A program made the position numbers and the translations under genes. From contig NZ_SROX01000016.1 in NCBI RefSeq assembly GCF_013141915.1, positions 1 through 64,000 on the forward strand: 64,000 nucleotides of DNA. The letters are read 5' to 3'. Each line of letters begins with the position of its first letter. The stretch's first letter is position 1. Positions 8,355 to 17,276 of this stretch are shown here, one piece after another. The notes below the pieces were generated by a model. It was not told the DNA's origin. It ran no database searches and worked only from the letters and a program-made list of their open reading frames with translations. The DNA is from Cupriavidus necator. GTDB lineage: Bacteria > Pseudomonadota > Gammaproteobacteria > Burkholderiales > Burkholderiaceae.

Positions 8355-10013
8355 TTACAGCAAGCGGGCCGAGATCATGATTGCGATGACGGTATCGCCA
8401 CGGGTCGCCCCAACCCCGCCACCGAGCGCGGCCATCCACGGCTCACCCACGCCGTTGTTGGTGGTCGCCGCCTTCTGGTTGCGCAAGCCCGTGAGTACCA
8501 GGGATTCGCCCGGCTTCAGCGTGATGGATTGCGTGAAGCGGTTGGTCGGCATGGTCCGCAGCTGCACGCTGGTCTGATTGGCCGAGCCGCCCGAGTTGAA
8601 CGGCTGCAGGGGCAGGAGGTCCGAGAGCGTCATGTCGAAGTTCATCAGGATCCGGCCATCAACGACCTTGGGCAGGAAGTTGCTGGTGAAGCCATAGGTG
8701 ACCGTCGCAGTCTGAATCGAACTGGTGGAGCCGACATTCGCGGCGAGCGTCGTTTGCGCCTGTGCAACGTAGTCCTGCAGCGTCGCGGTCTGCAGCGCGA
8801 GGACCTTCCCGTTCTGCGTAACGCCCGAGCGAGACACCACCTGCGACACGTTGCCCAGCGTCGAGAGCGCCTGGATCACAGCCTTGCTGCCGGCAAATGG
8901 CCCGCTCATGATGGTCGCGCCGAGGTTCATCGGCGAAGCGCTGCCCGAGACATTCGGCATGCTGGCGGAATTAAACGTGACCCCTGGCTGCCCGCTGGAG
9001 CTCTGGTACGCGAGGGCCAGGTTCAGGCCATAGTTGTCCTCGCGCGTCACGCGGACCTCGTAGACCTGCACGTCGATGGCCACCTGCTTGCCATACATGG
9101 CGGCCAAGCTCTTGACGAACTGTTCGATGCGGTCGCACTGGGCCGGATCCCCGGTTACTGTGAGGGTGCCCAGGTTCTTGTCGACAACCACCTCGGCGCT
9201 GGCGCCGGCAACGGCCTTTGCGGTCACCTGGAGCGTCTCCCACGGCTTCATCTCGACCGACATGCTCATCGACTGCCCGCTGCGCCCGGCTCCGCTGCTA
9301 CCATTGCTGGCCCCGGTCCCGCCGGCGCCCGACATGCCGCTCGAGCTGCTGTCCGTCGTGGTGATCGATCCATTCATCGAGGACGAATCAGCGAGGCTCG
9401 GCAGCATGAAGGTGCGGGTTTCCGTCTTAAAGAACGTGACCGTGCCGTCGTTGTACCGAGACCAGACCCCGAAATGCGCTTCCACGGCATCCAGGAAGCC
9501 CTTGAAACTTCCTTCGTACCGAAGGGTCAGCGGGAGCGCCGCGGCCCCGCCAGCGCTCCCACCCGCAGCAACGCTGAGCGGAGCGCCCAGATCTACCCGT
9601 GCCGTGCCGCCCATCGGAATCGGCCCGCCCGGGCGGACTGCGCCTGCCGGCTGTACCACCGGCGCTGCGCTTGACGCTGCAGCGACTGCCGACGGATCGA
9701 CGGTAGAGCGCACGCCAACGCTTTGGGCGATCCAGTTGGCGGCTTCATTCAGTGAGCCGAGGGTGCCCTTGAACACCACATGCTTGCCGTAGATGTCAGG
9801 CTGAGGCTTGCTGGCGCGGATCTTCTCACCCATCAACCAGGCCCCTTCATGCACGCGGAACACCGGCCGGCTGCGCGGCGCGTCGGCGTAGCGCGCCTGC
9901 GCCTCGCTGTTGATGGCGCTCTGAATCTGGCGCGTCTCCATCACGCCGCAGCCGGAGAGCAGCGTGGCTGCCGCCACGGCCGCCGCGGTATAGCGTTTGC
10001 ATTGCTTCATCAT
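8355..10013 (-). CDS. pilN: Outer-membrane secretin lipoprotein PilN
   Basis: From the chosen start this is 552 residues. The N-terminus MMKQCKRYTAAAVAAATLLSGC has a lipobox (LSGC), as expected for R64-type PilN, followed by N domains and a C-terminal secretin domain (VPV-like region through GESLVLTGLRNQKAAT). A Gly/Ser-rich linker lies near residues 220-255. PilN multimers form the channel through which the thin pilus leaves the cell. The start at 10013 overlaps the pilL stop (ATGA), so an in-frame codon at 10061 is unlikely. Confidence 0.9.
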   Translation of the reverse strand: MMKQCKRYTAAAVAAATLLSGCGVMETRQIQSAINSEAQARYADAPRSRPVFRVHEGAWLMGEKIRASKPQPDIYGKHVVFKGTLGSLNEAANWIAQSVGVRSTVDPSAVAAASSAAPVVQPAGAVRPGGPIPMGGTARVDLGAPLSVAAGGSAGGAAALPLTLRYEGSFKGFLDAVEAHFGVWSRYNDGTVTFFKTETRTFMLPSLADSSSMNGSITTTDSSSSGMSGAGGTGASNGSSGAGRSGQSMSMSVEMKPWETLQVTAKAVAGASAEVVVDKNLGTLTVTGDPAQCDRIEQFVKSLAAMYGKQVAIDVQVYEVRVTREDNYGLNLALAYQSSSGQPGVTFNSASMPNVSGSASPMNLGATIMSGPFAGSKAVIQALSTLGNVSQVVSRSGVTQNGKVLALQTATLQDYVAQAQTTLAANVGSTSSIQTATVTYGFTSNFLPKVVDGRILMNFDMTLSDLLPLQPFNSGGSANQTSVQLRTMPTNRFTQSITLKPGESLVLTGLRNQKAATTNNGVGEPWMAALGGGVGATRGDTVIAIMISARLL

Positions 10014-10513
10014 TGGACGATCCCGTTTTGGCTGATAATCACGGTGCGGTTGCCGCGCCAACTGTCGCCCACCACATCGGCACCGTTGTTGGCCAGCTCC
10101 TCAACCACACGCTTGACGGCGAGCTCGAAGTCCCCGCCGTAGTCCTTGTCGCCCGGGACGATCCAGCCATCCGGGACATTCCAGACCACCGTCCAGCCCG
10201 CGCGTGTAGCCCATTTCTGCAACTGCTGTTGCAGCGGCTCGCCTTTCACGAGGCGGTAGACGTCACCGACCACGGCGGCGGGAGGCGCGCTCACTGCGGT
10301 TGCGGCCGATAAACTCGCACTGGCAGCAGGCGAAGCGCCATTCGCTGCAAGCAGCGTGCGATCGATCGAGGCAGCATTCGCGCGGGAGGGCTGCAGTGAC
10401 TGCCAGCCGTCGTTTTGCAACTGAGCGGCGTGCAAGGCCGGCGCGATGAACAGACCGCTCAAGAGCGAGCCCGCAGTCACGACTAGGCGGACGATTCGAA
10501 GGGGTTGGGACAT
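10010..10513 (-). CDS. pilL: PilL/TcpQ-type pilus protein
   Basis: From the chosen ATG the product is 167 residues: a signal peptide (MSQPLRIVRLVVTAGSLLSG...) and a C-terminal TcpQ domain (about residues 85-167) with GEPLQQQLQKWATRAGWTVVW and the following WIVPGD. TcpQ/PilL proteins are periplasmic partners of the secretin. The longer open frame to 10717 overlaps the upstream lytic transglycosylase gene and lacks a signal peptide, so the start at 10513 is preferred. Its stop is coupled to pilN. Confidence 0.8.
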   Translation of the reverse strand: MSQPLRIVRLVVTAGSLLSGLFIAPALHAAQLQNDGWQSLQPSRANAASIDRTLLAANGASPAASASLSAATAVSAPPAAVVGDVYRLVKGEPLQQQLQKWATRAGWTVVWNVPDGWIVPGDKDYGGDFELAVKRVVEELANNGADVVGDSWRGNRTVIISQNGIVQ

Positions 10514-10541
10514 AGCTATGGTCTCGATTGAACGGGTAGGA

Positions 10542-10979
10542 CTAGCGCAGGGCCGCGCGCTGCAGCGCTTGCCATCGGGCATGAATCTGATTGGCGTACC
10601 GCAGTTGTTTGTCGGGCGACGAGGCGTTGTAGGCCCCGACCGCCTTCCACGTTGGGCCGAAGCGCTGAATGTTCTCGCGCAGAATCCACGCGCCGACGTA
10701 CGCATTGGTGCATCCATCGAACAGATGCGCGCGCGTGATGCCGTATCGCCCCAGCCGAGGAAGATGGATGGAGTTGATCTGCATGAGTCCGATATCTTCC
10801 GAACCGTTGGTATTGCGGTTGGTCACCCATGGCCGCATGCCGGACTCCTGCCAGGCGATGCTGCGCAGCAGGGTCGGGCTCACACCGTGGAAGGTCGCAG
10901 CATCGTCCAGGCAGTCGGCACGGACGGCGCCCGCGAGCATGGCCAGACAGATGACTGTCCCGATTGGGATGACCCTCAT
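10542..10979 (-). CDS. Lytic transglycosylase of the pilus system (PilT/VirB1-like)
   Basis: The 145-residue protein has a signal peptide ending near ADC and an SLT goose-lysozyme-type domain with the catalytic Glu in IAWQESGMRPW, then GLMQIN and AYNAS motifs. It locally cuts peptidoglycan so that the pilus or channel can cross the wall. It corresponds to R64 PilT, not the retraction ATPase of the same name. It overlaps the end of the upstream VirB9/TcpQ-like gene by four bases. A second enzyme of this class lies at 12.2-13.0 kb. Confidence 0.87.
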   Translation of the reverse strand: MRVIPIGTVICLAMLAGAVRADCLDDAATFHGVSPTLLRSIAWQESGMRPWVTNRNTNGSEDIGLMQINSIHLPRLGRYGITRAHLFDGCTNAYVGAWILRENIQRFGPTWKAVGAYNASSPDKQLRYANQIHARWQALQRAALR

Positions 10980-12214
10980 AGCGCCACCTTCCCGGGCTGC
11001 TCTTTGAACCGAACCTGCGGTACACGATCCACGTAGACCACGTTCCCGTCGGCGATCACGGTCATCCGCGCGGCAATCCCGTTGAACTTGTAATAGCGGT
11101 CCTTCTGCTCGCCGTTGCGCTGGTGGTCGTCGCCGAACACCGACACGCTCACCATCGATTTCTTGAAGCTGAGGTAGGTGGCGCCGTCCTTCTCGAACAC
11201 CATGTCCAAGCCGGCCCCGTTCTCCGCTGGGAACACATACTCGATTTCTGGGGTGCGATCCACCTGCACCGACTTACCGTTTGCGGTGGCGGTGAAGCGG
11301 TCGACCGTCGAAAACGACAGGATGCGCTGCGCCTCGTCCCACTTCGTCCAGATCTTGCTGTCGGAACCGTCACGCAGAGCCAGGTCCTTCGGTTCCTGCT
11401 CGAATCGGATTTCAATGAGCCCCTGCTTGTTGTCGCGGATCGCAACCGCGCCGAATGCCGAAGCCAGCGTGGGCCCTTCCGGTAGCGGCGTCGCGACAAC
11501 GGGGATAGGCGCCGCTGTTGATTCGGTCGCGACTTGCAGCGTTCCGCCCTTCTGCGAAGGCTCGCCAATCACAGCGAAGCCCTTCGGCGGTGCAGCACGC
11601 AGCGCAATGTTGCGCCGGGTGAAGTCCACCTCCGCATACAGGTTGCGGCGATCCAGCACGCGCGCGAGCGCCTGCAACCAGTTCTCCCCGCTGCCGAGCT
11701 CAACGGTGACATCCTCGGTCATCGGAATGTCCTTCTGCGCGGTGCCGGTCCAGCCGGCCGGCGCGATGGACTTGATCATCTGCGCCAGAGGCAGGGTCGA
11801 TCGGCCGGGACGCACCACCTGGAGCGTGGTATGGCTTCCGATCAGCGCCAGCCGCCCGGAAATGCCGGCCAGACTTCGTGGCAGGTCTCCTGCAGGATTC
11901 GCAGGCTCAGACGTGAATCCGTTCGCGCGCTTCCAGCGCGCCAGCACCGGCTGGCCGTTCACGGAATAGCGTACGACGTCGGGCACGCCATCGACCACCC
12001 AGTAAGGCCCGGTCTGCAAGGCGCCATCGGCCTGGACCGCCTGGCCCGGCCGAGGTTGGATGTACGTGGAGAGCCCGTCGTTGAAGATGAGCGCAGGACG
12101 ATCGGCCGCCCGGGCAACGATCTGATAATCGAAGTCGAGCGGGTCGGTATCGGCCGCCATGGCGCTGGCGCTCGCCGTCAATACCAAAGCGGAGAGAAGG
12201 AGCGGCCTGATCAT
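10976..12214 (-). CDS. VirB9-like / TcpQ-like fusion protein
   Basis: The protein (412 residues) has a signal peptide (MIRPLLLSALVLTASASAMA). Residues about 22-115 read like a VirB9 C-terminal beta domain (DFDYQIV, then IFNDGLSTYIQ). A TcpQ-like domain follows at about 140-225 (PLAQMIKSIAPAGWTG, GENWLQALARVL). A second VirB9-like segment covers about 320-410 (YVFPAENGAGLDMVFEKDG...DRVPQVRF). It lies between the two lytic transglycosylase genes, joining the virB and pil halves of the block. The start at 12214 overlaps the upstream stop; the longer frame to 12655 is out-of-phase noise. Domain calls are by eye. Confidence 0.62.
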   Translation of the reverse strand: MIRPLLLSALVLTASASAMAADTDPLDFDYQIVARAADRPALIFNDGLSTYIQPRPGQAVQADGALQTGPYWVVDGVPDVVRYSVNGQPVLARWKRANGFTSEPANPAGDLPRSLAGISGRLALIGSHTTLQVVRPGRSTLPLAQMIKSIAPAGWTGTAQKDIPMTEDVTVELGSGENWLQALARVLDRRNLYAEVDFTRRNIALRAAPPKGFAVIGEPSQKGGTLQVATESTAAPIPVVATPLPEGPTLASAFGAVAIRDNKQGLIEIRFEQEPKDLALRDGSDSKIWTKWDEAQRILSFSTVDRFTATANGKSVQVDRTPEIEYVFPAENGAGLDMVFEKDGATYLSFKKSMVSVSVFGDDHQRNGEQKDRYYKFNGIAARMTVIADGNVVYVDRVPQVRFKEQPGKVAL

Positions 12215-13005
12215 CGGAATTTTGCGACGTGGTTCATGAAGCGAGCGAAGTACGGGCCACCACGCTCCGGATTGGCGCTGTGGTACCAGGCCACAGCCTT
12301 CATCGTGGAGCCGCTGCGCCGCAGGTTTTCGGTCAGAATGTCTTCGGCCACGCGGATGTTGGTCGCCGGCGCCAGCGCGTCCCACGGCGAGGAGAAGCGC
12401 TTGCCGTGGTAGCACCAGTTCACCTGCATGAGCCCGACGTCGAAATCGCAGCGCTGGCTCGCCAGCAGCCGATTGATCGCCGTATAGGCTTCCTCTCGCG
12501 TGGCGAAGAACATGCCGCGACCGGCCACGTTCAAGGTCCAGGGCCAGGGCCGCCCGCGATAGGCCGACTCGTTCATCGCGATACCCGCGGTAATCTTCGG
12601 ATCCACACGTTGGCCCATCTGCGCAAACGGCTCGGTTTTCGGCGCGCATGCCCATCCGCCACGGCGCTCAGCAAGCGCCTCCTGCGCTGCCTCAGTCAAC
12701 TCGGACGGGCGCAGCCAGCCTTCGCGCGCAAAGAATCCCGAAATCGGCACCGCCTTGCCGCTGAGCTGGACAACAGGACCGGCATCCGACCCTGCTTCGA
12801 TCGACGCGCCGATCAGGCGTGATGACCACGCAAGGAATGCGTCGAGCCCGCAGTAGAGCACCGGTTTTCCCACGATCGTGTGCAACAGGTCCTTGCCGTC
12901 GGCATTCACGACCACCGCATTCGGGCTGATGACCGCCTGGATCGTCGCGGCGGGCGCGGAGCTCATCAGCAGACCAGCAACGAGTGCGACCAGCGTCTTA
13001 ATCAC
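12211..13005 (-). CDS. virB1: Lytic transglycosylase, VirB1-like
   Basis: The 264-residue protein has a signal peptide (MIKTLVALVAGLLMSSAPAA), an N-terminal region of about 100 residues of unknown role, and an SLT-type domain with the candidate catalytic Glu in IAMNESAYRGRPWPW, followed by FDVGLMQVNW and AVAWYHSANP. VirB1 opens peptidoglycan for assembly of the type IV secretion channel. It overlaps virB10 by eight bases. The extra N-terminal region is longer than in a minimal VirB1. Confidence 0.82.
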   Translation of the reverse strand: MIKTLVALVAGLLMSSAPAATIQAVISPNAVVVNADGKDLLHTIVGKPVLYCGLDAFLAWSSRLIGASIEAGSDAGPVVQLSGKAVPISGFFAREGWLRPSELTEAAQEALAERRGGWACAPKTEPFAQMGQRVDPKITAGIAMNESAYRGRPWPWTLNVAGRGMFFATREEAYTAINRLLASQRCDFDVGLMQVNWCYHGKRFSSPWDALAPATNIRVAEDILTENLRRSGSTMKAVAWYHSANPERGGPYFARFMNHVAKFR

Positions 13006-14227
13006 GGTAGGCCTCCAGCACCATGTCGTGCTTGACCTGCACCATCATCTTCTGGCCCGGCTCCGTCGTGATCGTCGGCCGGATGCCCTGGTTGCGGCTC
13101 AGGATCGTGGATGCGGTCTGGGCAGCGATTTGGCCGGCAGCAGTTCCATAGGTCGTCAGGCCATTGGCGCCGACTGTGGTCGCCGTGTTGTTGTCCTTAA
13201 AGGCATGCTCAAGCATGCCGATAACCAGGGCAGCGCCGAAGATCCTCAGGAAATGATTGTTGACGTCACCACTGATACCGGAGTAGCCGTTGGGGTCGGC
13301 ACCCTGCATGCCCATCAGCGGCACGGTCTTGCCGTTCGGCAGCTGCATGCGCACGAAGGCGGCGAGGATGCGCTCCTGACCCACGGCGATATCCGCGCTG
13401 TACGTACCCACCAGCGTGCTGCCGGCCGGGATCACCTTGCACCGCCCCGTCACCGTGTCGTAGACGTCCTGCGAGACGGTCGCGCGGAATTCGCCTGGCT
13501 TGTCCGAGTTGAGGCCTCCTGCGAACGTCGCAGGAATGACGAAGCCGCGGCTGACCGTGCATTTCGGAAGTTTCCCGTCGAAACCGGTCCGCAAGGTCTT
13601 CGCGGCGGTGGCATCGCGCAGGAACTTGTTGTCGGAAGACGCGGGCGCTTCGGCAGGTTCGGGAACGCCATTGCTTGCACTGGCGCGTGCGACCGCTGCC
13701 TGCTGCAGGGCGCGCATCTGCGCGGGGTCGGTTAAGTCCGCCATGCCAGCCGGCATCTTCGTGCCGCCTATCTGCGACTTGCGCATGCCCTTCTTGTAAA
13801 TCGATGAGGTGAAGATGTCGTCTTCCTCGTTCTTCTTCACCTCGGCAGTGGTTGGCTTGGCAGCGCCAACCAGGTCGCCAGCCTTCATGATCGGTGCCGT
13901 GCCGCTGTCCGGCTTCTCCGCGCGAGCCCGTTGCCGCTCAGCCTCTTCCCGTGCCCTTGCCGCCTGTTCGCGGATCGTGGCCTCGAGCGACTGGCCGTTG
14001 TCGCCGCTGCTGGCCCGCTGGCGCAGCTGCTCCGCGCGGTCCTGCTCGGCCTTGGCATCGGACTGCTCCTCGCTGACCGACTGGAAGTAGTAGCCGAGCC
14101 CGCCGACGAGGAACGCCGCGACGACACCAAGCGCCATCACGATGTTGCGCGGCAGCTTCCCCTTGACGGTGCGTTCCTGCGCATCCGTCACGTCGGAGAC
14201 GTTGGTGGACGACTTCCGATCGCGCAT
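12998..14227 (-). CDS. virB10: T4SS core protein VirB10 (TrbI family)
   Basis: The 409-residue protein has a short cytoplasmic tail, one membrane helix (NIVMALGVVAAFLVGGLGYYF, about 26-46), a charged coiled region, and the TrbI/VirB10 beta-barrel domain (about 180-400) with the hallmark segment VIPAGSTLVGTYSADIAVGQERI. VirB10 spans both membranes and senses ATPase energy to gate the channel. Its ATG overlaps the virB9 stop at a single base (14227), as expected for the virB8-virB9-virB10 core module. Confidence 0.92.
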   Translation of the reverse strand: MRDRKSSTNVSDVTDAQERTVKGKLPRNIVMALGVVAAFLVGGLGYYFQSVSEEQSDAKAEQDRAEQLRQRASSGDNGQSLEATIREQAARAREEAERQRARAEKPDSGTAPIMKAGDLVGAAKPTTAEVKKNEEDDIFTSSIYKKGMRKSQIGGTKMPAGMADLTDPAQMRALQQAAVARASASNGVPEPAEAPASSDNKFLRDATAAKTLRTGFDGKLPKCTVSRGFVIPATFAGGLNSDKPGEFRATVSQDVYDTVTGRCKVIPAGSTLVGTYSADIAVGQERILAAFVRMQLPNGKTVPLMGMQGADPNGYSGISGDVNNHFLRIFGAALVIGMLEHAFKDNNTATTVGANGLTTYGTAAGQIAAQTASTILSRNQGIRPTITTEPGQKMMVQVKHDMVLEAYRD

Positions 14228-15123
14228 CAGAACAACCCCAGAATGCGGCGACGGCCGCGCTCGATCTTCACTTCATCCGAGCCCGAGCGCAGTGCGATCG
14301 TTTCGGCCAGGCGCTGGACGACGAGGAATTCGCCTCGGCGGATGAAGTTCACCACCACGAAGTCGCTGCCGTCCTTGACCAGAGCAACCGGCCAGTCGGC
14401 GCCCTTCGGGATGCGCAGCCAGATCGCCTTGCCGTCGTCAAAGACGGTGTCCGGGCGGAAGCCAGCACTGCCGGAAATGGAATAGTCGAAGTTGAGCTGC
14501 TCCGGCGCCACCGCGACGGCATCGGCGCTGCGGCCACCAGCTTCGGGGGACAGCGCTTCTGCGCCGTCGGCACGCGATTCACTGCGCGCCTTCGCCTTGG
14601 CAGCAAAGGACGTCGGGATACGAAAGCGCACCTTCTGGTAGAAGATCCCACCCAGGGGCGAGGACACCAGTGTGAATTCGTAGCTGCGCTTGTTGGTGTT
14701 GACCGACAGTGTGTTGACCAGGCCGGCAGCCTGCGGCTTGACGTACAGGTGGTTGAGTCCATCTGTCTCGTAATCCCAGCGAACGCTCTCGCCCCAGGCT
14801 GGTTCGCCGACGATTTGTTCATCGTCGGGGAACTCGATGGTGGTCATCTTCAGCGGTGCGGACAGGATGCGAAAGATCTGGTCTCGGTTATAGGTGAAGA
14901 CGACCAGTCGGGAATCGCCGGGCAGGGCTATGGGGTCCACCCCACCGTTGAAGGGATTGGCAGGGTTCATCGCATCGCTGATGTCGCCGATGCCCAGCGC
15001 TGCCACGCCTGCGCCGGGGCGGCGCATCGGCTTGTCGGCAGCGTGGGTTTCGGTCACGGCAAAGCTCAGCGCCAGCACGGCGGCAGCCAAGGCACTCAGC
15101 GGGGATGACTTGCGAATTTCCAT
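14227..15123 (-). CDS. virB9: T4SS core protein VirB9 (TrbG/CagX family)
   Basis: From the chosen start the product is 298 residues: signal peptide (MEIRKSSPLSALAAAVLALS), an N-terminal domain (PFNGGVDPIALPGDSRLVVFTYNRDQIFRI split over residues 45-75), and the C-terminal domain with FDYSISGSAGFRPDTVFDDG and IWLRIPKGADWPVALV. VirB9 forms the outer-membrane core complex with VirB7 and VirB10. No VirB7 lipoprotein was found nearby. The frame extends upstream to 15213, but the ATG at 15123 starts a good signal peptide. Confidence 0.92.
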   Translation of the reverse strand: MEIRKSSPLSALAAAVLALSFAVTETHAADKPMRRPGAGVAALGIGDISDAMNPANPFNGGVDPIALPGDSRLVVFTYNRDQIFRILSAPLKMTTIEFPDDEQIVGEPAWGESVRWDYETDGLNHLYVKPQAAGLVNTLSVNTNKRSYEFTLVSSPLGGIFYQKVRFRIPTSFAAKAKARSESRADGAEALSPEAGGRSADAVAVAPEQLNFDYSISGSAGFRPDTVFDDGKAIWLRIPKGADWPVALVKDGSDFVVVNFIRRGEFLVVQRLAETIALRSGSDEVKIERGRRRILGLF

Positions 15124-15139
15124 GAGCGTGGTCGCGGCC

Positions 15140-15847
15140 TCAGGCCGGCGATTTCTGAAGGCTGAAGAAGACGGGGTGGACACCGAACGGATTGGTACCG
15201 AGCACGGCATCACTGGTCGGCGGCTTCACCTGGTAACGGAAGGTCATCGCGTACCGCATCTTGCGGGGCTTGTAGCCATCTTCCGTCGTGGTGGTGATGA
15301 ACTCGACCGCGACCGTGCTGTCGGGAAGCACCGCGACATTGGTAACCTTGACCTCGCGCACCAGGGTGGCTGACGTGCCCACCTGCCGGAACGGCTCGTC
15401 CTCGGTCACCCAATCCTCGAATTGCTTGCGCGAAGATCCGATCATCTGTTCTCGGACCGACCGCAGGTTCCGCGCCATGCGGGAATCCTCGACCTGTGTG
15501 GTCAGAATCGGCTCGATCGTGAACCAGCGCGTGACGAGGTCCTTGAATGCCCACTGCAGCTGAATGCCTTCCGGCTGGAACGCTTCCAGCTCCCGCACGA
15601 TGGGCTTGCCGCTGGCGTCGGCTGACACGCCGACCGCCTTCACCACGGAGGGCGGTGGCTCGCGGGTCATGATTGCCGCGAGCGCAATGCAACCCAGCCC
15701 GAGCGTGGCCACCTTCCAGTGATTTCGCTCAATGGCAATCCTGGTCGTACGGTCGAAGATCACCTGTTCGGGACTCTCATTGCCGTACATCCCCGGGGAT
15801 ACCGCCAGGGTCTTGGCATTGCTGGAATTCTTGCGGAAGAGAGGCAT
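15140..15847 (-). CDS. virB8: T4SS inner-membrane protein VirB8
   Basis: The 235-residue protein has a short cytoplasmic N-terminus, one membrane helix (WKVATLGLGCIALAAIMT, near residue 45) and a periplasmic VirB8 domain (about 75-235) with TRWFTIEPILTTQVEDSRMARNL and the late motif KPRKMRYAMTFRYQ. VirB8 nucleates channel assembly. It is the first gene of the left-going block. The start is uncertain: ATG at 15847 (MPLFRKN) or at 15862, neither with a clear ribosome site. Confidence 0.88.
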   Translation of the reverse strand: MPLFRKNSSNAKTLAVSPGMYGNESPEQVIFDRTTRIAIERNHWKVATLGLGCIALAAIMTREPPPSVVKAVGVSADASGKPIVRELEAFQPEGIQLQWAFKDLVTRWFTIEPILTTQVEDSRMARNLRSVREQMIGSSRKQFEDWVTEDEPFRQVGTSATLVREVKVTNVAVLPDSTVAVEFITTTTEDGYKPRKMRYAMTFRYQVKPPTSDAVLGTNPFGVHPVFFSLQKSPA

Positions 15848-15862
15848 GCTGCGGCAGTCCAT

Positions 15863-16205
15863 TGGGATGCCGCTAATTGAAGCAGTGAACCCTCACCGGA
15901 GTACCGAGGAAAGCAGTGCGATTTTGCGCGGCTTTCTGAAATTGTTTCCCTCTACGCAGTCCGCATCCGCTTTGGATGCTGACTCCATTGGGAGAGCTAG
16001 CGAGTTTCAATAGTCCGAAAAGCTCGCAGTTTTGGTATGGCTTTCCGGAAATCAGGTATGAGCATGCTCAGCCTTACAAGCACGGTCTGCTTCGCTTGAG
16101 ATCACTTCAGCAGAGCGATGCGTGCGCAAGTTTTCTGGAAAGCTCGCAAAAATCACCCTGCTTTTGACGGCCCACTTCATGGGCCGGCCGCCAACAATAG
16201 CGGGC
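15863..16205. promoter_or_regulatory. Divergent intergenic region between the virB8-pil and virB11-tra blocks
   Basis: This 340-bp region lies between two long divergent gene blocks and so must hold both promoters. It contains a 10-bp direct repeat AAAGCTCGCA at 16019-16028 and again at 16139-16148, exactly 120 bp apart, and a short palindromic GAGCATGCTC near 16062. I could not identify -35/-10 boxes with confidence. The first copy of the repeat and the palindrome are possible operator sites; this is inference. Confidence 0.5.
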
Positions 16206-17258
16206 ATGCAATCCTCCGACCTGACCCATCCAGTCCTGCAGCTCAGCCAGCTCGAAGCCAGCGCCGTTGCGATGTTCTTTGAGTCGCTGGCACCAATCCG
16301 CGCATTCATCGATGCGTCGGATGTGGCCGAGGTCATGGTGAACCGTCATGACAGCATTTGGGTCGAGCGACGCGGCGAAATGACACGCCTGGACGTGCAG
16401 CTGGAACCGGCCAAGCTCGAGGGCGCAGTCCGATCGCTGGCCTCCTCCGTCCAGAAGTCTGCCGTGCGTGGCACGGCACAGGGCATCATCAACGCCGGCC
16501 ATAAGGGCCTGCGCATTGCTGCCGTGATGCAACCCACAGCCATTGATGGCCACGCATTGAGCATCCGACGTCACCGTGAGACGAACTTGTCCCTCAGCGA
16601 CTACGTCAAGGCAGGCGCATTCTCGGCCCGGCATGCCCGCAGCAAACACACAGACCTTCCCATCTTCAAGGGGGCGGTCGAAGACGACGCGCTGAAGGAT
16701 GCCCTCATCGAGTTGGTGCGCCAGCGCAAGAACATCCTCGTCGCCGGCGGCACCTCCTCCGGCAAGACCACCTTCCTGAATGCGCTCGTTGAGAACATCC
16801 CCGACGGCGAGCGCGTCCTGACCATCGAAGACACGATGGAGCTAAAGACGCGTGTGCCGAACGCGGTGCGCTTGCTCTCCAACACCGACAAGAACGTGAC
16901 CACCCAGCAGCTGGTGGCCCTTGCACTGCGATTCCGCCCAGATCGCATTCTCGTTGGCGAAGTGCGCGGTGGCGAGGCCTTCGACCTGCTCCAGGCGCTC
17001 AACACCGGCCACGACGGCGGCATGGCGTCGCTGCATGCCAACAACGCCCGCTCGGCGCTCTCCCGCATGGAGAGCCTTGCGATGCTCGGTATCCCCCACG
17101 GCTCACGTTGGGAGCTGGACGACATGCGCAAGCTGATCGCGGAGTGCTTTAACTACGTCGTCCATATGCGCCGCACCGGCGAGATGCGCCATATCTCGGA
17201 AATCATTGAAATCAAGGGTTTTCGCAACAACGACTACGACCTCGAACGCGTTTTCTAA
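16206..17258 (+). CDS. virB11: T4SS ATPase VirB11
   Basis: The 350-residue hexameric traffic ATPase has an N-terminal domain, Walker A GGTSSGKTTF near residue 181, an Asp-box (LTIEDTMEL), Walker B-like DRILVGEVRGGEAFD and a His-box (TGHDGGMASLHANNA). VirB11 switches the channel between pilus assembly and substrate transfer. It is the first gene of the right-going block and ends 18 bp before virB2. Start choice is uncertain: ATG at 16206 gives a normal length, but a GTG at 16122 is also in frame. Confidence 0.92.
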   Translation: MQSSDLTHPVLQLSQLEASAVAMFFESLAPIRAFIDASDVAEVMVNRHDSIWVERRGEMTRLDVQLEPAKLEGAVRSLASSVQKSAVRGTAQGIINAGHKGLRIAAVMQPTAIDGHALSIRRHRETNLSLSDYVKAGAFSARHARSKHTDLPIFKGAVEDDALKDALIELVRQRKNILVAGGTSSGKTTFLNALVENIPDGERVLTIEDTMELKTRVPNAVRLLSNTDKNVTTQQLVALALRFRPDRILVGEVRGGEAFDLLQALNTGHDGGMASLHANNARSALSRMESLAMLGIPHGSRWELDDMRKLIAECFNYVVHMRRTGEMRHISEIIEIKGFRNNDYDLERVF

Positions 17259-17276
17259 CCACCAGGAGTCTCTCCC

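Noticed and set aside
16107-16649. Minus-strand open frame of 180 codons opposite virB11
   Set aside because: It overlaps the conserved VirB11 N-terminal domain and shows no family features.
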